A DNA stretch of 64,000 nucleotides from Paramuribaculum sp. (GTDB taxonomy: Bacteria > Bacteroidota > Bacteroidia > Bacteroidales > Muribaculaceae), in assembly GCA_022511125.1 (NCBI GenBank), contig JAFLSD010000010.1, positions 1 to 64,000 on the forward strand, given 5' to 3'. The notes beneath the pieces are model-generated. The model did no database searches and was not told the DNA's origin. It saw nothing but the letters and a program-made list of their open reading frames with translations. Each line of letters starts with the position of its first letter. Position 1 is the stretch's first letter. Made by a program: the position numbers and the translations under genes. Positions 1-7,830 of the stretch are shown one piece after another.

Positions 1-406
1 ATGTATCACAACTTTTTTAAAGTCACCTTCTATCCATTGAAGTTGCTTCTTAATATTTCTCATAAAATTTATTAAATTATATTTATCAATACAAGAAATG
101 CTGTCTATAATAAACACAAAATTACGTTATTTCTATTAAAACAGAGATTAATTAAATTGTTATTAAAACAATTATTCATAAAAACGATATTCATTGATAA
201 GTTCGATATACTCCCTTTGAGCAATCCTTTTATAAAAGTGATAAAGATTTAAATGTGATTGAAGAGAGAACTTCATCTCAATGATAAATATCAGAATAGA
301 TTCTTAAATAGCACAAAATCGTAAAAAATTCACGATTTTGTCTTTTATAAATGCCATTATTCCGAGTTTAATTGTATCTTTGCTATGTCTCACTAAAAGA
401 TATGCC
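1..406. other. AT-rich non-coding start of window with a promoter
   Basis: No credible gene is seen here; the sequence is very AT-rich. A Bacteroidetes-type -7 box TATCTTTG lies at 375-382, without an obvious TTTG at the -33 distance. It would start transcription near 389, so the upstream TTG at 338 that opens the reading frame cannot be the true start of the next gene; the ATG at 407 fits. Confidence 0.55.
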
Positions 407-1618
407 ATGATACAAGAATTTCAGGTCTCGAATTTTTACTCCATTAGGGAGCCAATAAGCATAAATTTCTTGCCATCATCAGATGACAAAATGCTAGATT
501 ACTATACCCATGAAGTGAAGCCAGGTCTCCGTTTATTGAAATTGGGCATTATCTATGGTGCCAATGCAAGTGGTAAAACCACAGTCTTGGAAGCTATTTC
601 CTTTTTTAGAGACTTCATGGTGAAACGACCTGACGATAAATTAAAGGATATGGGATTTATCCCCTTTATGCTCGACAATTACTCCCGTGATAAAAATACA
701 TCTATGAGAATGATCTTTTTCATAGATTGCGAAAAATATGAATTGAAGTGTGAGTGTAATGAAAAAGTAGTTTTAAGCGAACAGCTGACCGTTTATACTT
801 CGAGTCGCCCCACTTTATTGTATCAAAGGAGTTATATCCCGGAAATGGGAAAACCGAACATAACATTTGGCTCCAAAGCTGGACTTTCAAAGAAGAGTCA
901 AAATGCCATTGAAGGTAATACTACAAATAATTGCTCCGTGATGGCCGCTGTAGGGGCATCAAATATTGAATCTACACGTGTCGATAAAGTTTTTCAATAT
1001 CTTTCTCAGAATGTATTGGAAATGTTGTATCCCCGAATGACCGTGATGGAGTATATCAAGAAGCAGCTTAAAAATCCCTCACAGAAAGAAATCAAATCTT
1101 TTCTACTTCAAGTATTGAAGGCATCCGATTTCAACATTGTTGATTTCTATAGGTCAAAGAAAGATGAACTAGAATCTGAAGAAGATTTGATTTTCAAGCA
1201 CACTGGAGATGGTGGCGAATTTACATTAAATGAAGAACTGGAATCTGCCGGTACCAAAAGGTTCTTAGGAATGGCGACTATTTTGTATAAGCTGATTCAT
1301 CAAAATTGTTTTTTTCCAGTTGATGGGATAGAGACAAGTATCCATTACGAACTATTTTCCTATTTTATAAAAGTCTTCCTCGCCAATAGTGAGGGATCGT
1401 CTCAGCTCTTAATGACCACTCATGATATAAATCTTTTAGATGAAGTTTTTATAAGGCGTGATGTTGTATGGTTCACGGTTAAAAATGAAAGTGGAGCCAC
1501 TTCTATCAAACGACTTTCAGCCAGCGGACTCCATAGAACGATGTCGGTGTATAATGCTTACAGGCAAGGAAAGCTCGTTAAGTTGCCATTTCTTGGAAGT
1601 ATATTTTTAGAGAACTGA
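407..1618 (+). CDS. COG1106-like AAA ATPase with damaged Walker B
   Basis: ABC/SMC-type ATPase of the COG1106 (AAA_15/AAA_21) kind, usually encoded in front of an RloB-like protein in restriction or phage-defence loci. From ATG 407 it has 403 residues. Walker A GANASGKT is at residues 51-58, a signature-like ESAGTKRF follows before the Walker B segment, and a TTHD switch-histidine motif comes near the end. At residues 306-307 the Walker B reads VDG where the family normally has D-E, so the catalytic glutamate is replaced by glycine (codon GGG at 1325-1327; one transition from GAG). The next gene, its expected RloB partner, is destroyed. I therefore read this as an intact frame that probably no longer hydrolyses ATP. 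Start chosen from the promoter at 375-382. Family assignment is firm, loss of function is inference. Confidence 0.8.
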   Translation: MIQEFQVSNFYSIREPISINFLPSSDDKMLDYYTHEVKPGLRLLKLGIIYGANASGKTTVLEAISFFRDFMVKRPDDKLKDMGFIPFMLDNYSRDKNTSMRMIFFIDCEKYELKCECNEKVVLSEQLTVYTSSRPTLLYQRSYIPEMGKPNITFGSKAGLSKKSQNAIEGNTTNNCSVMAAVGASNIESTRVDKVFQYLSQNVLEMLYPRMTVMEYIKKQLKNPSQKEIKSFLLQVLKASDFNIVDFYRSKKDELESEEDLIFKHTGDGGEFTLNEELESAGTKRFLGMATILYKLIHQNCFFPVDGIETSIHYELFSYFIKVFLANSEGSSQLLMTTHDINLLDEVFIRRDVVWFTVKNESGATSIKRLSASGLHRTMSVYNAYRQGKLVKLPFLGSIFLEN

Positions 1619-1622
1619 TTGA

Positions 1623-1740
1623 ATGGATAATTAGAAAAGTATTGCAATAATTGGTGAAGGTGAAACCGAATGGTTTTAATTAGACTTAGAGTGCTATTCC
1701 CTTTAAAGTGCCATAAGCATCCGAATCTTGTCTTCACAAA
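1623..1740 (+). pseudogene. Remnant of RloB-like gene (N-terminal end)
   Basis: Four bases after the ATPase stop, ATG 1623 reads M-D-N, then a TAG stop, then KSIAIIGEGETEWF (1635-1676), then TAA. IIGEGETEWF is the opening motif of RloB-like proteins (PF13707), the normal partner of COG1106 ATPases. Beyond the stop, pieces such as PFKV and KHPN can be read in shifting frames up to about 1735, as expected for the next part of RloB. The remaining length (about 200 residues in the family) is gone. The remnant runs directly into the promoter of the next operon, so a deletion probably joined the two. Confidence 0.7.
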
Positions 1741-1755
1741 ATATTTGTAACTTTG
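1728..1755 (+). promoter_or_regulatory. Promoter of the Doc toxin operon
   Basis: TAACTTTG at 1748-1755 matches the Bacteroidetes -7 consensus; TTG at 1728-1730 with a 17-bp spacer is a poor -33 box. Transcription would start about 30 bases before ATG 1793. Confidence 0.55.
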
Positions 1756-1792
1756 CAAAAGAATAAACAAATTGAATTAATTAGTAAATCCA

Positions 1793-2815
1793 ATGAATAA
1801 AGATCTTACCTCTTCTAAAATTGCTCGTCAGAATGTACTAAATAATAAGTATGCCCTTCAAGAAATACAAAAAGCTGTAGGATTACCTGGGGTTGTTTTT
1901 AGAGGACAACTTACTTTTACAAAGTCTCAAGTTGCAAGTTTTTTTGGTGTAACTCTTAGAAGTATAGATACATGTATTAAAAATAATGACGAAGAATTAG
2001 CTTCTAATGGTTACGATGTCTTAAGAGGTAACTCATTGAGAGAGTTTAAGTTAGCCTGTGTCCACAATCCGCTTTACGAAGTTAACTTCGCAAAGAGCAT
2101 CCCCCAACTCGGAGTATTTAATTTTAGAGCGGTACTTAATATTGCCATGCTATTAGGTCGGAGTGAGAGAGCTAAAGAAGTAAGAAACCTAATACTTGAT
2201 ATCGTTATTGATACGGTAAATAAACGTACAGGAGGTGCAACCAAGTATATAAATCAACGAGATGAAGATTTTATTCATAACCTATTAACTAACGTAGACT
2301 TCCATCAAGAATTGGTTGATGCTCTTACGGATTGTGTTGATATGGGGCGGATTAAATATATTAGATACAATGATATGGTCTATAAAAGTATATTTAAGGA
2401 AAATGCAGATGAATACCGAAAAATTCTCCGACTTTCTAACGAAGAAGACGAAAGAATGACAATGTATAGTGAGGTGTTGGATCTTATTGCAAGTTATGAA
2501 GCTGGGTTTGCAGACGTAATTAGAAATGAGTTTAATCATCGCGGCAAGAGACTATTATCTCCATTAGAAGTAGATGAATTATATAAAACCTTCGAATCTC
2601 AACGTTTATGGGTTCCTTTGATGAATAAGGCTCGTTCAAAAATGGCAAGCCGTGATCTTTGTTTCAGAGATGCCCTGCATCAAAATTTGGTAGAACATGT
2701 AGGAGCCGTTCCTCCGGAAGATTTTAATCGTTTTATTGGAGAAAGAAGTATGGCATTAAGTGAACGTATCCAACAGTATGAAGAAGCTCTTAAACGATTA
2801 AAAGAAAGAAACTGA
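1793..2815 (+). CDS. Putative DNA-binding partner (antitoxin?) of Doc/Fic toxin
   Basis: A 340-residue soluble protein with no signal peptide. Around residues 40-80 it has a helix-turn-helix-like segment (KSQVASFFGVTLRSIDTCIK) resembling the N-terminal DNA-binding part of RhuM/virulence-type proteins, followed by a helical middle and a charged coiled C-terminus. Its stop TGA shares one base with the ATG of the Doc-like toxin gene, so the two are translationally coupled. Position and coupling suggest it neutralises or represses the toxin; it is much larger than the 70-80-residue Phd antitoxin usually paired with Doc. The antitoxin role is inference. Confidence 0.6.
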   Translation: MNKDLTSSKIARQNVLNNKYALQEIQKAVGLPGVVFRGQLTFTKSQVASFFGVTLRSIDTCIKNNDEELASNGYDVLRGNSLREFKLACVHNPLYEVNFAKSIPQLGVFNFRAVLNIAMLLGRSERAKEVRNLILDIVIDTVNKRTGGATKYINQRDEDFIHNLLTNVDFHQELVDALTDCVDMGRIKYIRYNDMVYKSIFKENADEYRKILRLSNEEDERMTMYSEVLDLIASYEAGFADVIRNEFNHRGKRLLSPLEVDELYKTFESQRLWVPLMNKARSKMASRDLCFRDALHQNLVEHVGAVPPEDFNRFIGERSMALSERIQQYEEALKRLKERN

Positions 2816-3267
2816 TGTTTTATATAACTGCCGAACGAGCAATTGAAATCCACCAAGAAACAATTAAGAATAGTGGTGGTGGTGATTTAGGACAAATTAA
2901 CATTGGCTATTTGTCTAGTTGTTTAGACCACATACAGAATGATAATTATTATCCTACATTTGAAGATAAATTAGTACATCTAATTTGGTCAATTAATAGA
3001 AATCATTCATTTTCAGATGGAAATAAACGATTATCTATTACTCTTGGGGCAGCTTTTCTATTGCTAAATGGGTATATGTTTTGTGTGGGGAGGTTTATGG
3101 GTGAGATGGAAAATATAAGTTATCATCTTGCAGCAGGTAGGATTTCAAAGGAATTGCTTCAAAAGTTAATACATTCATTTTTAGAGGGAGAATTAGATTT
3201 TAACGAGGATTTAAAATTAGAATACTTAGAAGCATCAGCATATGGTCAAATGGGATTTGACGAATGA
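2815..3267 (+). CDS. doc: Doc-type (Fic fold) toxin
   Basis: A 150-residue Fic/Doc-family protein. The catalytic loop HSFSDGNKR is at residues 64-72, matching the HxFx(D/E)(A/G)NKR form of Doc, which phosphorylates EF-Tu, rather than the HPFxxGNGR form of AMPylating Fic enzymes. The N-terminus (YITAERAIEIHQ) and the short length also fit Doc. All key residues (H64, D68, N70, K71, R72) are present, so the toxin looks active. It starts inside the stop of the upstream putative partner. No classical Phd antitoxin is visible next to it. Confidence 0.85.
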   Translation: MFYITAERAIEIHQETIKNSGGGDLGQINIGYLSSCLDHIQNDNYYPTFEDKLVHLIWSINRNHSFSDGNKRLSITLGAAFLLLNGYMFCVGRFMGEMENISYHLAAGRISKELLQKLIHSFLEGELDFNEDLKLEYLEASAYGQMGFDE

Positions 3268-3326
3268 TATGATAACAGAAGAAAAAACATTTAATACCCA
3301 CAACTTATTAATATAGGACAATAGAA

Positions 3327-3872
3327 ATGGAAAGTCCACTTCATAAAATTGTAATTGAACTCACTCACATAAATAATACTCTGCTGAAAAAATTCCCGGG
3401 AAAAGATATTCTTCCTGACACCAAAGTAGAGATTGTGAAATTTTATAAGCATTGGAATGATGTGGAAGATATCGCATACAATATCCGCCAATTTCCTTTG
3501 ATGGAAAAGGAAATATTAGTTGACGATGCTAAAGAGCTATTGGTTCAATCTTCCATTTTTATTGAATTAAGTCGAAAAGAGAAAGAGGATTGGGAAGAAT
3601 CGATCCATTTTGAAAGCTTCTCCGAGAAAGTCGTACCAACACAAGAAGAATACCAGAGAATAATTGGTAAGCCGGGCATGCAATCGGAATTGCTAAAATC
3701 CATAATAGATGGGATTGAAGGAATTGATAAAAAAGCAGAATGGCAGACCCTTTGTAAAGTTGCAGATAATATAAGTCAATTCCAATTGATTTATCTGGAG
3801 ATGTTGGCCAGTCAGCTAAGGGATTTGGCTGTTGGTACTCTCATTTCTTTACCAAAATATACAGCTCTATGA
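3327..3872 (+). CDS. Conserved-looking hypothetical protein
   Basis: A 181-residue acidic, helical, soluble protein I do not recognise. No signal peptide, membrane segment or catalytic motif is visible. Its last codons overlap the next gene by four bases (ATGA), so the two form a coupled pair. It begins 59 bases after the Doc toxin gene and may be in the same transcript. It could be a cargo or defence pair, but nothing in the sequence shows this. Confidence 0.6.
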   Translation: MESPLHKIVIELTHINNTLLKKFPGKDILPDTKVEIVKFYKHWNDVEDIAYNIRQFPLMEKEILVDDAKELLVQSSIFIELSRKEKEDWEESIHFESFSEKVVPTQEEYQRIIGKPGMQSELLKSIIDGIEGIDKKAEWQTLCKVADNISQFQLIYLEMLASQLRDLAVGTLISLPKYTAL

Positions 3873-4264
3873 ATCCATTTATAAATGATTTCCGATCATA
3901 TATAGGGCTGACTTTCTGCGGTCAATTGTTTGAATTGTGCCGAAATAAACAATTTGAGGCCATGCATTGCGGAGATTTTGTGAATTTTATTAATCTCCGG
4001 CCAACAAATCAACCAATCAAAATTAAAGATGGCGAGAATCTAAGGCTTTCCTATCTTATTTTCGTTATAGGTACCGAGGTTGTGGATTCAGATTATGCGG
4101 CATACTGGATAGATGCAATGTTAGGTCAATGTCATATTTCAAAGAAATTTTATAACAGCCATAAGAAATACCTCATCTCTGACGATACAAGAAAGAACAT
4201 TGAATTTAAAGAATCGTTACATCAGGCAATAGAAAGAGCCGATAAATTTGACAAGGGTCTATAA
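3869..4264 (+). CDS. Hypothetical protein coupled to upstream gene
   Basis: A 131-residue protein starting inside the stop of the previous gene (ATGA overlap). It is soluble, with three cysteines in the first half and a tryptophan/tyrosine-rich middle (DYAAYWIDAMLG). I cannot assign a family. The tight overlap with the preceding unknown protein suggests they act together. Confidence 0.6.
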   Translation: MNPFINDFRSYIGLTFCGQLFELCRNKQFEAMHCGDFVNFINLRPTNQPIKIKDGENLRLSYLIFVIGTEVVDSDYAAYWIDAMLGQCHISKKFYNSHKKYLISDDTRKNIEFKESLHQAIERADKFDKGL

Positions 4265-4410
4265 AATTCAATATTTTCCAGTAAGACTTTATTTTTTTTA
4301 ACAAATTCTTAACATTCTCTTGATTTTATATGGCTGAATATCAGTGATATAAAATTAGGAGAATTTTCTTTTGTTCCAGTAAATTACCCATAGACCCCAA
4401 CCTCGATATA

Positions 4411-4522
4411 TAGAATTTTGCAATGTCGAAATAAGATAGACTACGAACTATCTGACAGCGACCATACATCAAACGAAGACGGTATTCGTAGACCGTCAGG
4501 GAGAGATGTATATTGCAAAATT
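4411..4522 (+). promoter_or_regulatory. Structured leader with nested inverted repeats
   Basis: Between the unknown pair and the HTH gene lies a nest of inverted repeats: AATTTTGCAAT (4414-4424) with ATTGCAAAATT (4512-4522), CTACGAA (4441-4447) with TTCGTAG (4485-4491), CTGAC (4452-4456) with GTCAG (4495-4499), and ATACATC (4464-4470) with GATGTAT (4505-4511). The inner pairs cannot all form together, as in an attenuator or a set of protein-binding sites. TAGAATTTTG at 4411-4420 resembles a -7 box. The right end is 9 bases before ATG 4531. It may regulate the mobile-element module that follows, or bind its excisionase-like protein. Confidence 0.5.
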
Positions 4523-4530
4523 TCTAAACA

Positions 4531-4827
4531 ATGTTAGAAAATATTTTAGAATCCGCTGCCAATGTGCAGTTGGTTATTAGAGCAAACGATCTTCAAGAGC
4601 TTGCCCGGATAATCATTGATAAGGTTCGTAATGAATTTGTCAGTGAAGAAGACCATAAGAATCAGAATACTTTTATTACCGGTACTGCAGCCGGTAAAAT
4701 ATTGGGTAAAACACGCAGCACTCTATGGAGATGGGAACAAACCGGTTATTTGATTCCTGTCCGAGTCGGCAAGACCTTGAAATATCGTCTCAGTGATGTA
4801 CTCAAAGTAAAGGAGGGTCGGTCATGA
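4531..4827 (+). CDS. Excisionase-type helix-turn-helix protein
   Basis: A 98-residue DNA-binding protein. The C-terminal half (residues 48-95) is an HTH_17/MerR-like winged helix: TGTAAGKILGKTRSTLWRWE followed by a wing (LIPVRVGKTLKYRLSDVLKV). Such proteins sit in front of RepA-like ATPase genes in Bacteroidales mobilizable and conjugative elements, where they act as excisionases or regulators. Its stop overlaps the next frame by four bases, the standard layout of these modules. The gene itself looks intact although the downstream partners are broken. Confidence 0.8.
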   Translation: MLENILESAANVQLVIRANDLQELARIIIDKVRNEFVSEEDHKNQNTFITGTAAGKILGKTRSTLWRWEQTGYLIPVRVGKTLKYRLSDVLKVKEGRS

Positions 4828-5257
4828 ATGAAACCAATTATAATAACCTTCCAATACTGACATCGGAAGTGGTAAGACATCGAGTATTCGATGTCAAAAA
4901 TGATGAAGCGGAAAGCTATGAGAAGATTCTTGAGGATTGTATCATTAATCCCAATAATCCCATTCCGGAACCGGAAGTGATTTTATCCTACAATGGAGTA
5001 ACTGTTTTATGGCGTGGCTGCAAGTCATTCGTTTGTGCAGTCGCCAAAGCCAGGAAGACTACTGCACTCACTTTATTCACTGCCATACTTCTTGGGAAAG
5101 ATGAATCGGCAAATGGTTTCAAGGCTTTCCCTGCCTGTCGTGTCCTGTTTGTCGATACCGAACAGGCCAAGTATGATTCTCAAAAAATTCTCAACCGTGT
5201 TTCAAGACTTTGTGGCAAAACTCCAAATGAAATGACCGAACTGATGGTGTTATCTCT
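4824..5257 (+). pseudogene. N-terminal fragment of RepA-like AAA ATPase
   Basis: The first ~145 residues resemble the AAA_25/RepA-like ATPases of Bacteroidales mobile elements: an NTPase-fold start with a degenerate P-loop (CAVAKARKTTALT, residues 70-82) and a Walker B-like VLFVDTEQAKYDS segment (residues 110-122). After ELMVLSL (to about 5257) the family would continue for ~200 residues, but here the sequence switches into a different frame that codes for another protein. A deletion of the ATPase C-terminus and of the next gene's start is the simplest reading. The reading frame itself runs on to a stop at 5312 in meaningless sequence. Confidence 0.7.
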
Positions 5258-6424
5258 CAACCTCCTTATTTCATTCCTGAAGGTCTTTTGCAGAAGTCTT
5301 CTTCCAGAGTAAAAGAAACAGGATTATATCATTGGCTGATTAAGGAATTCAATTCTTCTAAAGTTGATGAGATCTTAACGCTTTATAAAGTTGGAGCTTC
5401 CTCTTATAAAACTCCTGACGGTTTTCTTGCCACAACCTTCCCGATGATAAACTCAAAAGGGCAATGTGTGGATTGTAAAATTTTTCACATTGATCCTGTA
5501 ACCGGAAGCAGGAAATCAGCATCTCCACTTTATTCATGGATTGATGGTAAGAGTGGTAAACTTATAACCATCTCAACCACTTTTGCAATTTCTGATATGA
5601 ACCGTAAGACTTGTATGGCTTGTTCGGATAAGTTGAATTGCAAAGACAAGGAGACCTGTTCTAAACTCAAACGAAGGAAGAGTGATGCGGCTACAGGTAA
5701 GACAGAATGGCCTTACTTCGGTGAACATCTTCTTATGAATCTTGACCGAAAGATGTCCGTCGCTATTGTCGAGAGTGAGAAGACAGCCATTGTCTGTTCC
5801 ATAAACTATCCAAATTTTACATGGCTAGCAACTGGGAGCAAAGCCAATCTTTCCCCTGAAAGATTTCTCCCTCTAAGAAATTTCGACTGCACGATTTTTC
5901 CTGACCGAGATGGATTGACAGGAGATGGTAATTGGAAAGATAAGGCTTCTCAATTATCTAAGTCAGGCTATCGAATAAAACTCGACACCACTCTAACCAA
6001 GTATCCCGGAGAAACGCATGATGATCTTGCTGATATCATTATCAGGTTAAAGAATGGTACGGGAAGTAAGACACCATCAACCGAAAAAATTTCAGCAACC
6101 AATTCAATTCCTACTGAGAATAAAAATTCATTTGAAGAAGATGCCTTTGACGAAGAGGATCCTTTCAAGCAATCTCCGCATGAAATTTACGGAGAATTTA
6201 TTCCATGGAGACTATTAATTCCGGAACCAAAAGTTAAGTATTCCAAAGAATGGAATAAGTGGTTGTTTGACCGAGTGACTTGGTATTATGATCAGCGAGA
6301 AGATTTCTGTCGGCATTGCGTCCATTCAGTCTTCTACGCTGAAAAAGATTTTCGTTGTCGAGAAAAGATAACAATTGAAGAAGCTGCGAGCCAAAAAATC
6401 TGCCGTGGCTTCCAACAGAAATAA
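5258..6424 (+). pseudogene. DUF6371/toprim-like primase-associated protein, 5' end lost
   Basis: From codon 5258 the frame reads QPPYFIPEG and continues 389 codons to a stop at 6424 without a proper start codon (a TTG at 5288 is in frame but arbitrary). It resembles DUF6371 proteins of Bacteroidales mobile elements: a cysteine cluster near 5605-5665 (ACSDK, NCKDKETC), the FGEHLL segment, the toprim-like VAIVESEKTAIVCS and the FPDRDG motif. These proteins follow the RepA-like ATPase and are thought to act in element replication. The N-terminus was removed by the same deletion that truncated the ATPase. Whether the fused reading frames make any protein is doubtful. Confidence 0.65.
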
Positions 6425-6510
6425 GGGCTTGCCCGAAAAGAGGCAAATAAAGGCCATGAGTAGCCTAATTCCCCGAACGTAAATAGCGGTGCTCTTCACA
6501 ACCGGGGTTT

Positions 6511-6550
6511 TGAGCCTTAAAATCAATAGATTTTGGCTCACAGCAAGCTG
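6511..6550. repeat. Double hairpin, possible transfer-origin relic
   Basis: TGAGCC-tt-AAAATC (6511-6524) is mirrored by GATTTT-GGCTCA (6529-6540), and CAGCAAGCTG (6541-6550) forms a second small hairpin directly after it. It lies in the gene-free 6425-6592 stretch between the primase-like remnant and the small regulator remnant, where mobilizable elements of this order often carry an oriT before mobilization genes. No relaxase gene follows. The oriT idea is inference. Confidence 0.4.
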
Positions 6551-6592
6551 AAAAGTAGGGCAAAATAAGTAACAAACTTAAAGAATCAATAC

Positions 6593-7066
6593 ATGGAAAA
6601 TAAAGAAAAAGACTGGAGAAACATGGACGAAAGAAACATGACTCTCAAAGAAAAATTAGAATATCGTGCTCGTTTTGATAGAAAAAAATATCAAAGATAT
6701 CAGAAATATCTACGAGATATAGCCGGTCTCGACATTAAAAATATGGGACTTTTACAGCGTCATTTAAGAAGCAGATGATTTGATTTTAACATATCTATTA
6801 CACATCTTTCTATGATTTTAGGTTGTTCGAGGACACAATATAATAGGATGGAAAGAGGAGAAAACCGTTTTAAGGAAGAACAACTTGAAACTCTTGCCAC
6901 CTTTTATGGAAAGGATTCTACCACTTATAAAGACATGCAAGATGTGGATGCAATTATAAAGGCTGCCGGTTATTTTAAGGACAAAGACAGGTCATTGCGA
7001 CTTATGAAATGGCTTTCAGTTATATGTTCCCAGTTTTGGATGATAAGGGTACACAAACAGATTTGA
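6593..7066 (+). pseudogene. XRE-type regulator interrupted by in-frame TGA
   Basis: Two frames in register, 6593-6778 and 6779-7066, are separated only by the TGA at 6776-6778. Across it, LLQRHLRSR - FDFNISITHLSMILGCS - RTQYNRMERGE matches helices 1 to 3 of an XRE/Cro helix-turn-helix, with EEQLETLATFYGKD as the following helices. The stop therefore cuts the DNA-binding domain, and neither piece alone is a full domain. The ATG at 6812 that begins the second piece leaves out the first helices. I read it as one regulator gene inactivated by a nonsense mutation (AGA TGA, possibly once CGA). Stop-codon read-through cannot be excluded. Confidence 0.55.
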
Positions 7067-7350
7067 CTGTATTTGTTCCAAAAGTTTTTATTGATGTTCA
7101 GCCAATTTCTAAAGAAGATCAGAGGAAAATGTGGCTGGATATAATCGAAAAAATGCATTCTCGCTCTCGTGCCAATTATAAAAAAATGACTGAGATTGGC
7201 AATGAACTGACGAAGATGTCAGGCTTTCAGGAGAAAGAACAAATACCTCTTCGTAAGAAATTTCATCTGTTGGAAGACGAACAAATCTCTATTGATAAAC
7301 TTATCCGGAAGCTACAAAACTGGTTAAATCCGGAAGAAAAATTATCTTGA
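7009..7350 (+). CDS. Small coiled-coil protein, possibly end of the broken regulator
   Basis: Up to 113 residues in a frame different from the preceding XRE pieces, overlapping them by 58 bases. The second half is charged and likely helical (KKMTEIGNELTKMSG ... KLIRKLQNWL). It may be an independent gene or the frameshifted C-terminus of the interrupted regulator; I cannot decide. No family is recognised. Confidence 0.35.
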   Translation: MAFSYMFPVLDDKGTQTDLTVFVPKVFIDVQPISKEDQRKMWLDIIEKMHSRSRANYKKMTEIGNELTKMSGFQEKEQIPLRKKFHLLEDEQISIDKLIRKLQNWLNPEEKLS

Positions 7351-7433
7351 TTTTTCTTCTAATTAAGATGTAAAACACGATATTTTTCTTATGAATCAAT
7401 GATTACATCGGGATTATTTAGCTATCAACCGAT

Positions 7434-7463
7434 TGAATCCTCGCTAATAATTCGTAATTTTGC
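7434..7463 (+). promoter_or_regulatory. Promoter of candidate structured RNA
   Basis: TTG (7434-7436), a 19-bp spacer and TAATTTTG (7456-7463) match the Bacteroidetes promoter closely. Transcription would begin near 7468-7470, about 360 bases ahead of the next start codon, right at the first stem of the structured element. Confidence 0.65.
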
Positions 7464-7820
7464 AGTGCCAGCCCAAGCATATATTATTATATGTAAGTGG
7501 GTGGGCAGACATATTTCAAGGCGTAATTTGCGCTTTTGTTCTGACCATCTTGAATCTGGACAATTTAACAGCCTGTCAGAAAAAAGTGGCAATGTTACGC
7601 CCTATGGGTGTGTAATGCACTTCCGTCATGCCATTTTATGGTGTGCCGATTAGTCCATTTATACACAGCGTGGGGCTGGCGTTGCTCGTTTCTACAGGCA
7701 AGGGAGTCCAGACCCAAAGATGGTGGAGCGAGCAACAATTGAGGCTCCACGTTTCTTGTTATATGGTCTGATAGTTTGATTATTAACCGGCTCATTCGGA
7801 GTTTCACGAGCCGATAACAA
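7464..7820 (+). ncRNA. Candidate large structured RNA
   Basis: About 360 bases with its own promoter, locally more GC-rich than its surroundings and with no plausible protein. Perfect or near-perfect stems: CATATA/TATATG (7479-7484/7489-7494) inside GCCAGCCCA/TGGGTGGGC (7468-7476/7499-7507); TTCTGAC/GTCAGAA (7540-7546/7575-7581); GTTGCTCG/CGAGCAAC (7681-7688/7729-7736) inside CGTGGGGC/GCTCCACG (7669-7676/7744-7751); TTGTTAT/ATAACAA (7756-7762/7814-7820) enclosing CGGCTC/GAGCCG (7788-7793/7808-7813). An alternative long-range stem joins CAGTGCCAGCCC (7464-7475) to GGGCTGGCGTTG (7673-7684), so the RNA could switch folds. It ends 10 bases before ATG 7831. It may be a regulatory leader, an RNA partner of the protein, or a stand-alone RNA. 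I do not recognise it as tmRNA, RNase P or a group II intron, and there is no reverse transcriptase as a retron would need. Confidence 0.55.
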
Positions 7821-7830
7821 TAGAAGCGTG

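Noticed and set aside
338..406. N-terminal extension of the COG1106-like ATPase from TTG 338
   Set aside because: The -7 promoter box lies inside it at 375-382, and the family N-terminus begins at ATG 407.
7399..7653. 84-codon open frame inside the candidate RNA
   Set aside because: It starts upstream of the promoter's expected start site, has no family features, and the DNA is better explained by exact RNA stems.
7464..7820. Retron non-coding RNA
   Set aside because: The long-range closing stem recalls retron ends, but there is no reverse transcriptase with a YADD motif nearby.
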